From Gemmatimonadaceae bacterium (GTDB lineage Bacteria; Gemmatimonadota; Gemmatimonadetes; Gemmatimonadales; Gemmatimonadaceae), in the NCBI GenBank assembly GCA_020846935.1, contig JADLCY010000004.1, positions 1-64,000 on the forward strand: DNA of 64,000 nucleotides, in the 5' to 3' direction. Shown here one piece after another: positions 1-6,808 of this stretch. Below the pieces are notes generated by a model that ran no database searches, was not told the origin of the DNA, and worked only from the letters and a program-made list of their open reading frames with translations. The stretch's first letter is position 1. Each line of letters begins with the position of its first letter. Made by a program: the position numbers and the translations under genes.

Positions 1-101
1 AGGCCGAGCAGCTGCGTATAGACACTATCGACCAGGTACTGGCCAGCGAACTGCCCTAAGCGAGCACGCTCGCTATCGTCTCTAGCCGACCGTCGAGTCA
101 T
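1..101 (-). CDS. 5' part of a further cassette gene, cut by the window edge
   Basis: An ATG at 101-99 opens a frame that stays open for 33 codons to the edge. It is preceded by a strong ribosome binding site (AGGAAGGAG, 4-5 bases before the ATG), and the gene starts just downstream of the attC core at 120-126, as expected for the next cassette. The visible N-terminus begins MTRRSARDDSERARLGQFAG. Product not recognised; too little is visible to assign a function. Confidence 0.6.
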   Translation of the reverse strand, partial: MTRRSARDDSERARLGQFAGQYLVDSVYTQLLG

Positions 102-119
102 CAATACTCCTTCCTGTCT

Positions 120-215
120 GCATAACGTCAGCTTGTGCTGTGGACGCTCCAATAATGCGGCCGCGGAGCGGCCGCCATCAATAGCGCGGCCATCAGTCAC
201 CAAGCGCCGTTATGC
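120..215 (-). repeat. attC: attC site (96 bp) of the cassette ending at 210
   Basis: Bounded by GCATAAC (120-126) and GTTATGC (209-215). The outer arms pair (gcataacg/cgttatgc, then a mismatched stem), and the centre carries GCGGCCGC...GCGGCCGC as a short inner hairpin. The TAA stop of the adjacent gene lies inside the right-hand core. It closely resembles the site at 717-812 in length and sequence, which supports a shared attC family. Confidence 0.85.
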
Positions 216-689
216 CGCTCCCGGCCGCTCGCCCTCCACGAAGCCGTCCCACTTCCTCATCACCGCGCTCGCGAGCTCTAACGCGTCCCATTTCGTTCCG
301 TCGCTGAGGATGACTACGGACGTCCCGTTTCCGAGATTGCCCCCTGAGGGGTCGTACTCTAGCGCCTCCGATGGAGGGGCGGGCTGGCTTGGGGAACGAA
401 TGGTGTGATGCTTGTGCGAGTTGGCGAGATCGCGACACAGGCGCATCTCGGCGCTCGACTCGATGAATGCATCCAGATCGGACTGCTTCACGGCGCCGGA
501 ATCCGCGAGCCAGTCGCGCAGGTGAAACGCATTCTCGAAGAACGCGAACAGAAAGTCGTACCGGTCTGTGGGCGACGCTGCCAGCTGCAAGCGGGCATGC
601 CATCTCCTAGCACGGTCCAACTGGGCGCTCCAACCGCCCGGCATGTGGAGGCTCCAGCCCACCTCTGGACGCTTCCCACCAAAACTCAC
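210..689 (-). CDS. cassette-encoded hypothetical protein with R-x5-H motif
   Basis: A 159-residue soluble protein with no signal peptide. I chose the GTG at 689: further upstream the frame only translates the attC site at 717-812. The TAA stop lies within the attC core at 209-215, a typical cassette layout. I do not recognise a named family. The middle part reads FFENAFHLRDWLADSG and then MRLCRDLANSHKHH, where R-x5-H between helices is reminiscent of HEPN nucleases; this is only a motif resemblance. The C-terminal third looks beta-rich. Exact start uncertain. Confidence 0.65.
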   Translation of the reverse strand: MSFGGKRPEVGWSLHMPGGWSAQLDRARRWHARLQLAASPTDRYDFLFAFFENAFHLRDWLADSGAVKQSDLDAFIESSAEMRLCRDLANSHKHHTIRSPSQPAPPSEALEYDPSGGNLGNGTSVVILSDGTKWDALELASAVMRKWDGFVEGERPGAA

Positions 690-716
690 ACGAACCTCAT
701 CGAGTCGCGCTCGTCG

Positions 717-812
717 GCATAACGTTTGCTTGTGCTGCAGACACTCAATGAGATGCGGCCGCGCAGCGGCCGCTTCAACAGCGTGGCTGTCAGCCACCAA
801 GCATCGTTATGC
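717..812 (-). repeat. attC: attC site (96 bp) of the HNH cassette
   Basis: Bounded by GCATAAC (717-723) and GTTATGC (806-812), the same length as the site at 120-215 and similar to it along its whole length, including the central GCGGCCGC inverted pair. The stop codon of the HNH gene (807-809) lies in the right core site. The outer arms are complementary with a few unpaired bases, as in attC hairpins. Confidence 0.87.
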
Positions 813-1637
813 GGGGCGGCCGCGAACATAGTCCATATACGCTCGCGCGAACGCATGATGGTGGTAATGGCAGTCCTCGCAAAGCACCTGTAGATCCTTC
901 GGGAGTTCGGCTCCGCCCACACGGTCGTACGATACGTGATGAACGTGAAGGCCGGCATCTTGGTCGCCACACTCCTCACAGCGGAACCAGGCGTTCTTCA
1001 GCGCCCCCTCTCGCTTCGCTCTCCATACCGAACTCTTCAGGTACTCGGCGTAGGCTGCACGACGCTCGTTTGCAGCCTCGTCGGCAGGCAGGCCGGCAAC
1101 GGAACCTGGAAACACGAGGACACCGTTCTCGTTGACAAGCCATGATTCAACGTCGTCGCCAAAGTCGATGTCGCTAGCCACCATGGTCGCGGCGGAAGAC
1201 CAGCCACAACCGCACGCACCACACTGTGGACAGATGATGTTCAGCAGCGTACAGGCAGAGCACAGCGCATGAAGCTGACTGTCGACGGTAGCCTTGCAGT
1301 TGTAGCAATGGCTTGTACGCCGAGCAGGATCCACGGACCTTACGGACCCGAGGTACGGCAAGCCGCGACGCTTCAAGTCCTGGCGGTGTCGGACTCGAGG
1401 TACCCACTCGGGGCTTGCAGGAACGTGAGGACGCTTCGGCGGCGGCGGGGCTGACCGATCATTGCTGACGAGTCCGGTCTCTATTCGCGCCTTCTCTAAG
1501 CGCGCAGCCTCCAGAGGCGACGAGAAATCGACTGAGGTGTCGCGTCGCTTGAGCGGGACGTCAGGTGCGGCGGGTGCCTTGGGCTTCAGAGATGCCAAGT
1601 GGTCGCGGAGCTGCTCCTCGATGCTCTTGCCGACCAT
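807..1637 (-). CDS. cassette-encoded HNH endonuclease with zinc-ribbon cysteines
   Basis: A 276-residue predicted nuclease. The C-terminal quarter carries a zinc-finger HNH signature: CEECG, then HVHH, then LPKDLQVLCEDCH, which would bind a divalent metal and hydrolyse DNA phosphodiester bonds. Before it is a separate Cys cluster (CYNCK, CSAC, CPQCGACGCG) like a zinc ribbon, perhaps for DNA recognition. The N-terminal ~80 residues are charged and low in complexity. ATG at 1637 has a GGAGG ribosome site 7 bases upstream; the TAA stop is embedded in its attC. It may serve defence or a selfish function; substrate unknown. Confidence 0.85.
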   Translation of the reverse strand: MVGKSIEEQLRDHLASLKPKAPAAPDVPLKRRDTSVDFSSPLEAARLEKARIETGLVSNDRSAPPPPKRPHVPASPEWVPRVRHRQDLKRRGLPYLGSVRSVDPARRTSHCYNCKATVDSQLHALCSACTLLNIICPQCGACGCGWSSAATMVASDIDFGDDVESWLVNENGVLVFPGSVAGLPADEAANERRAAYAEYLKSSVWRAKREGALKNAWFRCEECGDQDAGLHVHHVSYDRVGGAELPKDLQVLCEDCHYHHHAFARAYMDYVRGRPA

Positions 1638-1649
1638 CAATCAACCTCC

Positions 1650-1765
1650 GCATAACGTTCAAGGTCAGCTGCGGCGGAATCCATAAGATCGCGCTGTGGA
1701 CACGAGCGCAGCGAGTGCCTCAGCGCGTACCATACCTCCGCCGTCTGCTGCAACGCCAGTTAGGG
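1650..1765 (-). repeat. attC: attC site (116 bp) of the secreted-protein cassette
   Basis: Bounded by GCATAAC (1650-1656) and GTTAGGG (1759-1765). Arms around gtcagctgcggcgg and ccgccgtctgctgc pair imperfectly; the longer middle makes this the longest site in the array. The stop codon of the neighbouring gene (1760-1762) lies in the right core. Confidence 0.75.
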
Positions 1766-2293
1766 CTCACGTGTTCGTGACGATCCGGCGGCCGCGCCCA
1801 ACCCGAGTCGCAGAGCCCAGCCGACGCCAGTTCCGTGGCCGCGGATAGGTAAGGCGTGTGCGCGTAGCTCGGTGGCGGCCACAAGGGCGCTCGCGAGGGT
1901 CCACGGGCGCCGGAGATAGAGAGCGGCCATCGGACGAGGGGTGTCATGCCGCTCCCTGACGCGAGCAATGGTTGCTCCCGCCGTCCAAGCCCGCTCAGGT
2001 AGGTGATCGCCAAACGCGAAGCCCGCGCCCACTTCAATCACGCGAGCATCGTGAAGATCACAGAATCCGTCGCACCCAGTCGCAATGCCGAAGCGCGACG
2101 AGCCCGCGCGAAACTCGACACGTTGGAATCGTAAAGCGGCGCTACCTCCGAGCGCAGCCACCGCACCTGCGCCCTGAACGCCTCCCCCTTCGAAGTGGCC
2201 GAGCGCTTCCGCCCGCCATTGCGCGGCGACCTGGCCGGGTACGCTGAGAACCGAAAGCGCGACGATGAAAGCGAGCTTCACAATGTGGGGCAT
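1760..2293 (-). CDS. cassette-encoded secreted protein, function unknown
   Basis: 177 residues with a clear Sec signal peptide (MPHIVKLAFIVALSVLSVPG then QVAAQW). I placed the start at the ATG at 2293 because it puts the signal peptide at the N-terminus; a GTG at 2356 is an upstream alternative. The mature part alternates small and aromatic residues (repeated Gly, Ala, and pairs such as RAGSSRFG, AGAGFAFG), as in small outer-membrane or beta-sandwich proteins, but I do not recognise the family. The TAA stop sits in attC. Confidence 0.65.
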   Translation of the reverse strand: MPHIVKLAFIVALSVLSVPGQVAAQWRAEALGHFEGGGVQGAGAVAALGGSAALRFQRVEFRAGSSRFGIATGCDGFCDLHDARVIEVGAGFAFGDHLPERAWTAGATIARVRERHDTPRPMAALYLRRPWTLASALVAATELRAHALPIRGHGTGVGWALRLGLGAAAGSSRTREP

Positions 2294-2422
2294 GCTGCTG
2301 GACGCGCCACCACGGCACGTCAACGACACGGACCTCACCGTAAAGGAAAGCGTCACACGCGGAAGTGGTGCTCGCGCGAACGCCGAAGTGCTCTCAAGGT
2401 GCCCGAGGCACTGCTCGGTGAG

Positions 2423-2522
2423 GCCTAACGGTCAGAATTGAGCTGCAAGGGCACCCAATAGGACGCGGCCGCAGGCCGCGAGTCCGCAGCGCAGCCCTTG
2501 CCAGCTCCAATTCCTGTTAGAC
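2423..2522 (-). repeat. attC: attC site (100 bp) of the GIY-YIG cassette
   Basis: The clearest attC here: GCCTAAC (2423-2429) and GTTAGAC (2516-2522) ends. The inner arms AGCTGCAAGGGC and GCCCTTGCCAGCT are complementary except for one extra base, and a second extra base occurs in the outer arm. Such unpaired extrahelical bases are what integrases use to choose the strand. The loop region has nested GCGGCCGC/GGCCGCG palindromes. Confidence 0.92.
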
Positions 2523-2525
2523 CGC

Positions 2526-3110
2526 TCACGCGGTAAGCGGTTCGACAGGAAAGCCGTGAAGCCTACGTGGACAACTCATCAATAGAGTGAACGGACGATC
2601 ATTCGCGCTGAAGCCGTGGCTTCGGTTCCCGGTGACCATGTCCTTCACGTTGCCACCTTGCTTCCGGAGGTGCTCCAGAAGCGCCGCCTCCGCACGCTTG
2701 TTCAATTGCTCAATATCGGGAAGCGGCGCAAGCCAGATCTCTAGATACTCGAGATACTCCCTGAGCACGGGAGCGCGTCGTTCCAAGTGTTCAAGATGCT
2801 CGATTGCGGAACGCCACCCGTCTCCCCGCCATCCGTATCCGCTCCAAACCCGCCGCACTTGGCCCCGCCGGCACTCGGGAATGCTCCAAGCGCTATACGA
2901 CCCACTTAACTGCCGCTGCAGGTGGTCCAGAAACCGGAGCCGGTAGGGCTTGCCGGTCTCGCCAACGTAGATGATCCACCCACCGTCGTCTTCCCCAGGG
3001 CCGACCCAGAGATAGAGGCCGCTCATTAATGCCGCTGCGCAATTGAAAACGAGCGGCTCTGGGCCGCCGATGAACCGGAATGGACCTTGAAAGCTCACAT
3101 CGATTTGCAT
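2526..3110 (-). CDS. cassette-encoded GIY-YIG-like nuclease
   Basis: 194 residues. Residues ~30-65 read GLYLW...WIIYVGETG followed by YRLRFLDHLQRQL, which matches the GIY...YVG core with the downstream Arg and His expected in GIY-YIG nucleases. The C-terminal half is helical and charged with no motif I recognise. GIY-YIG domains cut DNA in restriction, homing or repair enzymes; the target here is unknown. Starts at ATG 3110 without an obvious ribosome site; ends with TGA 4 bases before its attC. Catalytic assignment would need structural comparison. Confidence 0.75.
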   Translation of the reverse strand: MQIDVSFQGPFRFIGGPEPLVFNCAAALMSGLYLWVGPGEDDGGWIIYVGETGKPYRLRFLDHLQRQLSGSYSAWSIPECRRGQVRRVWSGYGWRGDGWRSAIEHLEHLERRAPVLREYLEYLEIWLAPLPDIEQLNKRAEAALLEHLRKQGGNVKDMVTGNRSHGFSANDRPFTLLMSCPRRLHGFPVEPLTA

Positions 3111-3141
3111 TTATGATCTGCGCCACGAAGGTCGATGAGCG

Positions 3142-3234
3142 GTGTAACGTGGAAGCTGAGCTGCAGCCGAAGGCATTAGTGCGAGCGGAGCGAGCATACC
3201 ATAGCTCGGCTGTCTGCTCCAGCGTGTGTTATGC
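3142..3234 (-). repeat. attC: attC site (93 bp) of the first cassette
   Basis: Bounded by GTGTAAC (3142-3148) and GTTATGC (3228-3234). The inner parts agctgcagccga and tcggctgtctgct are complementary with unpaired bases, and the central gcgagcggagcgagc forms a small hairpin. It is followed 6 bases on by the stop of the gene at 3241. Confidence 0.82.
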
Positions 3235-3240
3235 GGCGTC

Positions 3241-3615
3241 TCACTCGTATGGAAGCTCATCGGGTCCGCGGCCAACGTGGTCCGGCTCCGGATCTTGATC
3301 GAACTGCACTGCTTCGATTCCCTGCCTACCCTGTAGTACGGCCTTGGCTACCCGGTGCATTCCGTCCATGACAGCACCTCGCGATGACAGGATTATCGGG
3401 TACGATAGATCTGCCTGTTCGATCAGCCTCATGTGCCCGATCATCGCCTGCCAGCTTTGCCGCTCATTGTCGCCGGACCAAGATTCGGCAAGTTCTCGAA
3501 TCTCTGTCAGCGGGATCTGCTTCCGCGGCAGGTGGCGCGAAAGCTCGATCAAGCGGTCGACGTCCCAGGCCAAGAGGCCGCGGATGGAAGCCCAAAAGTA
3601 GTACTGCTTTCGCAC
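3241..3615 (-). CDS. cassette-encoded ParB/sulfiredoxin-fold-like protein
   Basis: 124 residues, no signal peptide. The C-terminal half has SYPIILSSRGAVMDGMHRVA then KAVLQGRQGIEAVQF, which matches the ParB/Srx-type core (substrate loop with D-G-x-H-R) used for CTP/ATP binding or nuclease activity. The N-terminal half is a helical segment rich in Arg and Trp. GTG at 3615 is used because no ATG is nearby; GAGG lies about 10 bases upstream. This is the cassette nearest the putative attI, so it is the one most likely expressed from an integron promoter. Function inferred from motif only. Confidence 0.7.
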   Translation of the reverse strand: MRKQYYFWASIRGLLAWDVDRLIELSRHLPRKQIPLTEIRELAESWSGDNERQSWQAMIGHMRLIEQADLSYPIILSSRGAVMDGMHRVAKAVLQGRQGIEAVQFDQDPEPDHVGRGPDELPYE

Positions 3616-3659
3616 GGCAGCGCTGCCTCATTCTAGGGTACGTGCCTTCGCGCCCGGCC

Positions 3660-3746
3660 GCATAACTACTTTTTCGGCTGCTTCGAGCCTACCGCCCAGC
3701 CTGCAAACCCGCAACGGCACGTGCCAGAAGCCCCCCGCCGTTAGCC
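3660..3746 (-). other. attI: putative attI recombination site
   Basis: A core site GTTATGC (minus strand, 3666-3660) marks the upstream boundary of the first cassette. The bases before it on the minus strand (CGAAAAAGTA) recall the A-rich run that precedes the core of known attI sites. Unlike the five attC sites, the flanking 80 bases do not fold into a good palindrome, which is expected for attI. A GTTAGCC-like word occurs at 3740-3746 but its arm does not pair convincingly. Confidence 0.5.
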
Positions 3747-4334
3747 TGCAAAGCCCGCGCGTTTGCAACGCCCCGGAATCTCCCGAAAACGCGTGCCCCA
3801 GCACCCGATTGAATCCAGGAACGGGTCCACCGCAGGGAGGGAAACCACACACCTGCAGCACCTTCGCCGTCTCGTACACCACGACACCACCCGCTCCGGC
3901 TCACGTCCCGCCATGTCGTGATATCTGGCCACGCGACCAATCCACGGCAGATACGCCTGCACTGTAGGCAATCAGCGGTGTCGCACGCACTGAGCGGAAC
4001 GCGCTGGCGCCACGCGCTACCCAGCACGCGCTGCCCGAACTGCCACGTTGCCATAGATGGCACAGCCATGGCTCAAACCGGGAGCCGCTGCGCCCTCACG
4101 ATCAGCCGCTCGCGACCGGTCCCGCGACGACGGCCCATCCGCACTACCTACGCCGTGCAGCCACGAGCGATCGCGGCCGTCCGAACGCCCGGCAAGGAAT
4201 GCCGCTCCCCGGGCAAAATGTCCGGCGGGCGCGCACATCGCTTCGACCGCATCACGTCGGCGACAGCAATCATCACGCGGCGTGCGTGTCATGGCCCACA
4301 CGTGCTGGCACGCGACTCGCTTGTCCTTGCGGTC
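3667..4334. other. gap without an intact gene; possible decayed integrase
   Basis: No convincing complete gene in about 670 bases. On the minus strand, 3971-3880 encodes a stretch resembling the N-terminal SAM-like domain of tyrosine integron integrases (TVQAYLPWIGRVARYH), and near 3765-3730 another frame gives a weakly similar continuation. The frame is broken and no catalytic domain follows. The remaining bases (about 4000-4330) hold only short frames with arginine-rich translations typical of non-coding high-GC DNA. Confidence 0.4.
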
Positions 4335-4844
4335 ATGATGACACGCCGCCACAGCCAGTACCGCTCGCGCCACGCGGCAATCTTTGGCGCCCTCCTCCTG
4401 ATGACGGCAGCCTGCGCCGATGGAGACGGGTTCACGCCAGTGGAGCCGCTGGCTCCGGCCGTGGCTGCGGTGCTGGACTCACTGCTCACCGATGAGTGGA
4501 GGGCCGGCGCGCGGTACCAACAGGTGATGCAGCGTTTCGGCACGGTGTCGCCCTTCCGAGAGATGGAACCGGTACAGGAGAGCCGCGCGGCGAGCCTGCT
4601 GCAGATCTATCGGTCCTACCCGGCCTTCCCACCGAGCCGCCCCACGGGCGCCGTTCAAGGCATCGAGATCTATGCCTCGCTCGAGGGTGCGTGCGAGGTG
4701 GCCCTGGAGGCGGAAACCGCAACGGTGCAGCGGTACGCGCGCGCGCTCGCGCTGAATCCGCCAGAGATGGTGCAGCGGATCCTCCGATTCAATCGCGCCA
4801 ATACACTCGCGTTCGAGGTGGTGGCAGCCGCGCGCTGCCGGTAG
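4335..4844 (+). CDS. DUF2202-like (ferritin-like fold) lipoprotein
   Basis: 169 residues. An N-terminal basic stretch and hydrophobic segment end in a lipobox (LLLMTAAC), so it is probably lipid-anchored in the envelope. The mature part, LLTDEWRAGARYQQVMQRFG, then EPVQESRAASLLQIYRSYP, then ACEVALEAETATVQRYARAL, has the spacing of helices seen in DUF2202 proteins, which adopt a ferritin-like four-helix bundle with regularly placed Glu/His or similar residues. Whether a metal site remains is unclear. The start is one of two adjacent ATGs (4335, 4338) with no strong ribosome site; long frame extension upstream is not plausible. Confidence 0.65.
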   Translation: MMTRRHSQYRSRHAAIFGALLLMTAACADGDGFTPVEPLAPAVAAVLDSLLTDEWRAGARYQQVMQRFGTVSPFREMEPVQESRAASLLQIYRSYPAFPPSRPTGAVQGIEIYASLEGACEVALEAETATVQRYARALALNPPEMVQRILRFNRANTLAFEVVAAARCR

Positions 4845-5227
4845 CCCGCCGGCATCGAGCTGACGGCGCGACCACGGCGTCGGCGAGGAGACTGCCGGGA
4901 ACGGCGCACCACGCACGCACCACGCTCGGCGCGGATCCCAGGTGGCCCGTATGTCCGGGGTTGCAAACACTCTCAGGTCAAGCAACTCGACTGCTCCCTG
5001 GGCCCGTACGGCCAGAACGGCCGAGTCTGGCCCGGACTTTGTACCTGCCAGCGCCCGCAGCACACGCTCGCCACATGCGACGGGGCAGGACGATGGTCGG
5101 GGGCAGTCCGGCAGCAGATGGTTAGAGGCACGCGCGTCGTGTCCCTGGCCGGTCGCCCGCCCCCGATGCACGGCACCGTACCGCGGACCCTTCCGGTGGC
5201 AGTGTGACACCTCAAGGAGGAGTCCCT
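4845..5227. other. intergenic region; only a ribosome binding site recognised
   Basis: About 380 bases with no supported gene. The last bases carry AAGGAGG (5213-5219), the ribosome site of the next gene, so the promoter and leader of that gene probably lie in this stretch. I see no terminator-like hairpin with a U-tract after 4844 and no other element. Confidence 0.4.
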
Positions 5228-6574
5228 ATGGTACGCGCAAGGGTAGTGTCCGCCGCGCTGTTGGCGGTGGTGACGGCATGCAGCGACAGCCCGCTGACGC
5301 CGGGAGGGCCGGTCGCGACGCGCCCGGCATTCGATGTGGGGAGCGCGGCGGCGTGTGGGGTCACCACGACGGTGAACCTGGAGCTGGCATCCAACGGACA
5401 ATCCGTTGGCACGGTGGAGGCGTGGAACGACGCCAACGATCTGCACGTGATCTTCACCGCGACGCTCGTGAGCGAGTGGCGGCTGAAGGAGTCGTTCGTG
5501 TGGGCCGGCGGCTCGGCGTCGAGCATTCCGTTGCTGCCGAACGGCACGCCACGGTTGGGGGTGTTTCCCTACCAGGCCTTCCACAATCCGAACGTCAGCA
5601 CGTACGAGTACGTGATCCCACTCAGCGCCGTGGGTGGTACGCCGGGCACCGACCTGGTCATCGCGGCGATCGGCATCGCGAAGCGTGGCCCGGCGACGGG
5701 CGTGGTGTACGGCGATGGCACGCAGATCAACCCGCCGGCCAGGCACGAGTACTTCGTCCACCCCGTGCAGCGCTGCGGCTCGCCGCCTCCGCCGCCGCCA
5801 GGCAAGGACATCGTGGTGTTCAACGACATTAACGTGTTCGATGGCAACGCCATGGTGAACGCGAACAACGTGAAGCTCGTGCAGAACCTCGCGAACTTCA
5901 CCACGGCCGGTCCGCGCAACTCGGCTACCGAGGTCGCGTGGGACCGCGGCCGGAACTCGGTCTGCAGCCCGGCCGGCAACGACGAGTGCAACAACACCAA
6001 CATGGCCTCCGCCCGCGCTGCGATCACCGGACAGGGCTTCAGCATGGTGGACATCACCTCGTCATCGGGAACGCTGGACGACCTCATCGCCAGTCAGGGA
6101 GCCAACTGGAAGTCACTCTGGCTGTGGACGCCCCTCGAGGCCTTCACCGTCGACGAAGTGAACGCGCTCAAGCAGTTCGCCGACGAAGGCGGGCGCGTGG
6201 TGTTCATCGGTGAATGGCTTGGCTACTACCCGCAGGCCGGCATCGACCTGGAGAACCAGCTGCTGCTGGACATGGGCGCCGTCATGACCAACACCGGCGG
6301 GGCCGTGAACTGCGGCTACAACACGTTGCCCGCGTCGTCCCTGCGTCCGCACCAGATCACCACCGGGCTCACCGATCTGACGATGGCCTGCTCGTCGGTG
6401 CTCCTGCCGGGGCCGAGCGACTTCCCGCTGTACTTCGACCTGTCCAACACGATGGTGCTGTCGGCCGTCGCGACGGTCGACGTAACCCCGATCTCCACCA
6501 GTCGGGTACGCGCGAACCGGCTGAGCTACGCAGCCTCGTTCCAGGATCTCAAGAAGTCGGGCAGTGGCCGGTAG
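5228..6574 (+). CDS. secreted lipoprotein, function unknown
   Basis: 448 residues. The ATG at 5228 follows AAGGAGG by 8 bases and gives a lipoprotein signal (VVSAALLAVVTAC). Residues ~30-170 form a beta-rich domain; a Pro run (PPPPPPG, ~190) links it to a C-terminal domain beginning KDIVVFNDINVFDG. That second domain has alternating strands and helices (FADEGGRVVFIGEWLGYYP) like ThuA/glutamine-amidotransferase-fold domains found in secreted proteins, with several Cys that may pair outside the cell. I cannot assign a reaction. Followed by a strong hairpin terminator. Confidence 0.7.
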   Translation: MVRARVVSAALLAVVTACSDSPLTPGGPVATRPAFDVGSAAACGVTTTVNLELASNGQSVGTVEAWNDANDLHVIFTATLVSEWRLKESFVWAGGSASSIPLLPNGTPRLGVFPYQAFHNPNVSTYEYVIPLSAVGGTPGTDLVIAAIGIAKRGPATGVVYGDGTQINPPARHEYFVHPVQRCGSPPPPPPGKDIVVFNDINVFDGNAMVNANNVKLVQNLANFTTAGPRNSATEVAWDRGRNSVCSPAGNDECNNTNMASARAAITGQGFSMVDITSSSGTLDDLIASQGANWKSLWLWTPLEAFTVDEVNALKQFADEGGRVVFIGEWLGYYPQAGIDLENQLLLDMGAVMTNTGGAVNCGYNTLPASSLRPHQITTGLTDLTMACSSVLLPGPSDFPLYFDLSNTMVLSAVATVDVTPISTSRVRANRLSYAASFQDLKKSGSGR

Positions 6575-6607
6575 CGGCCACCCGAGCGGGCAACACTGAG
6601 GGAGGAA

Positions 6608-6641
6608 ATGGGGGGCGGGCGCCACGGCGTTCGCCCCCCAT
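6608..6641 (+). terminator. hairpin terminator after the lipoprotein gene
   Basis: ATGGGGGGCG and CGCCCCCCAT are perfect complements separated by a short loop, 34 bases after the stop at 6574. There is no long U-tract, so it may be a weak or Rho-assisted terminator. Confidence 0.55.
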
Positions 6642-6808
6642 CGTCTGCAGGCACTTGCGGAAGGAGGGAAGGGAACCCCAACGCCTAACGCCCGTCGGTC
6701 TCTGACGCTCAGAAACATTGTCGTCGATACCGTCCAGCTTCAACAATCCGGGGCGCGACCTGCGGCGTACTGGTCTCGCACGCCACATCACCTCGGAGGT
6801 CGATCGCT

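Larger units (their letters stand above)
1..3746 (-). mobile_element. integron gene-cassette array with putative terminal attI; no intact integrase
   Basis: Six short genes all read on the minus strand, and each complete gene is followed at its 3' end by an imperfect palindrome of about 93-116 bp with integron core sites (RYYYAAC-like at one end, GTTRRRY-like at the other). That one-gene-one-attC organisation is the hallmark of integron cassettes. Reading on the minus strand, the cassettes run from the lone core site at 3660-3666 leftwards beyond the window edge, so attI should lie on the right. No complete tyrosine integrase is found to the right; only a possible decayed fragment is seen. 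The array is therefore best described as a chromosomal integron remnant or attC cluster lacking an integrase, unless an integrase lies outside the window. Confidence 0.85.

Noticed and set aside
3740-3746. GTTAGCC as a second attC core pairing with 3660-3666
   Set aside because: The arms between them do not pair beyond a few bases, unlike the five attC sites.
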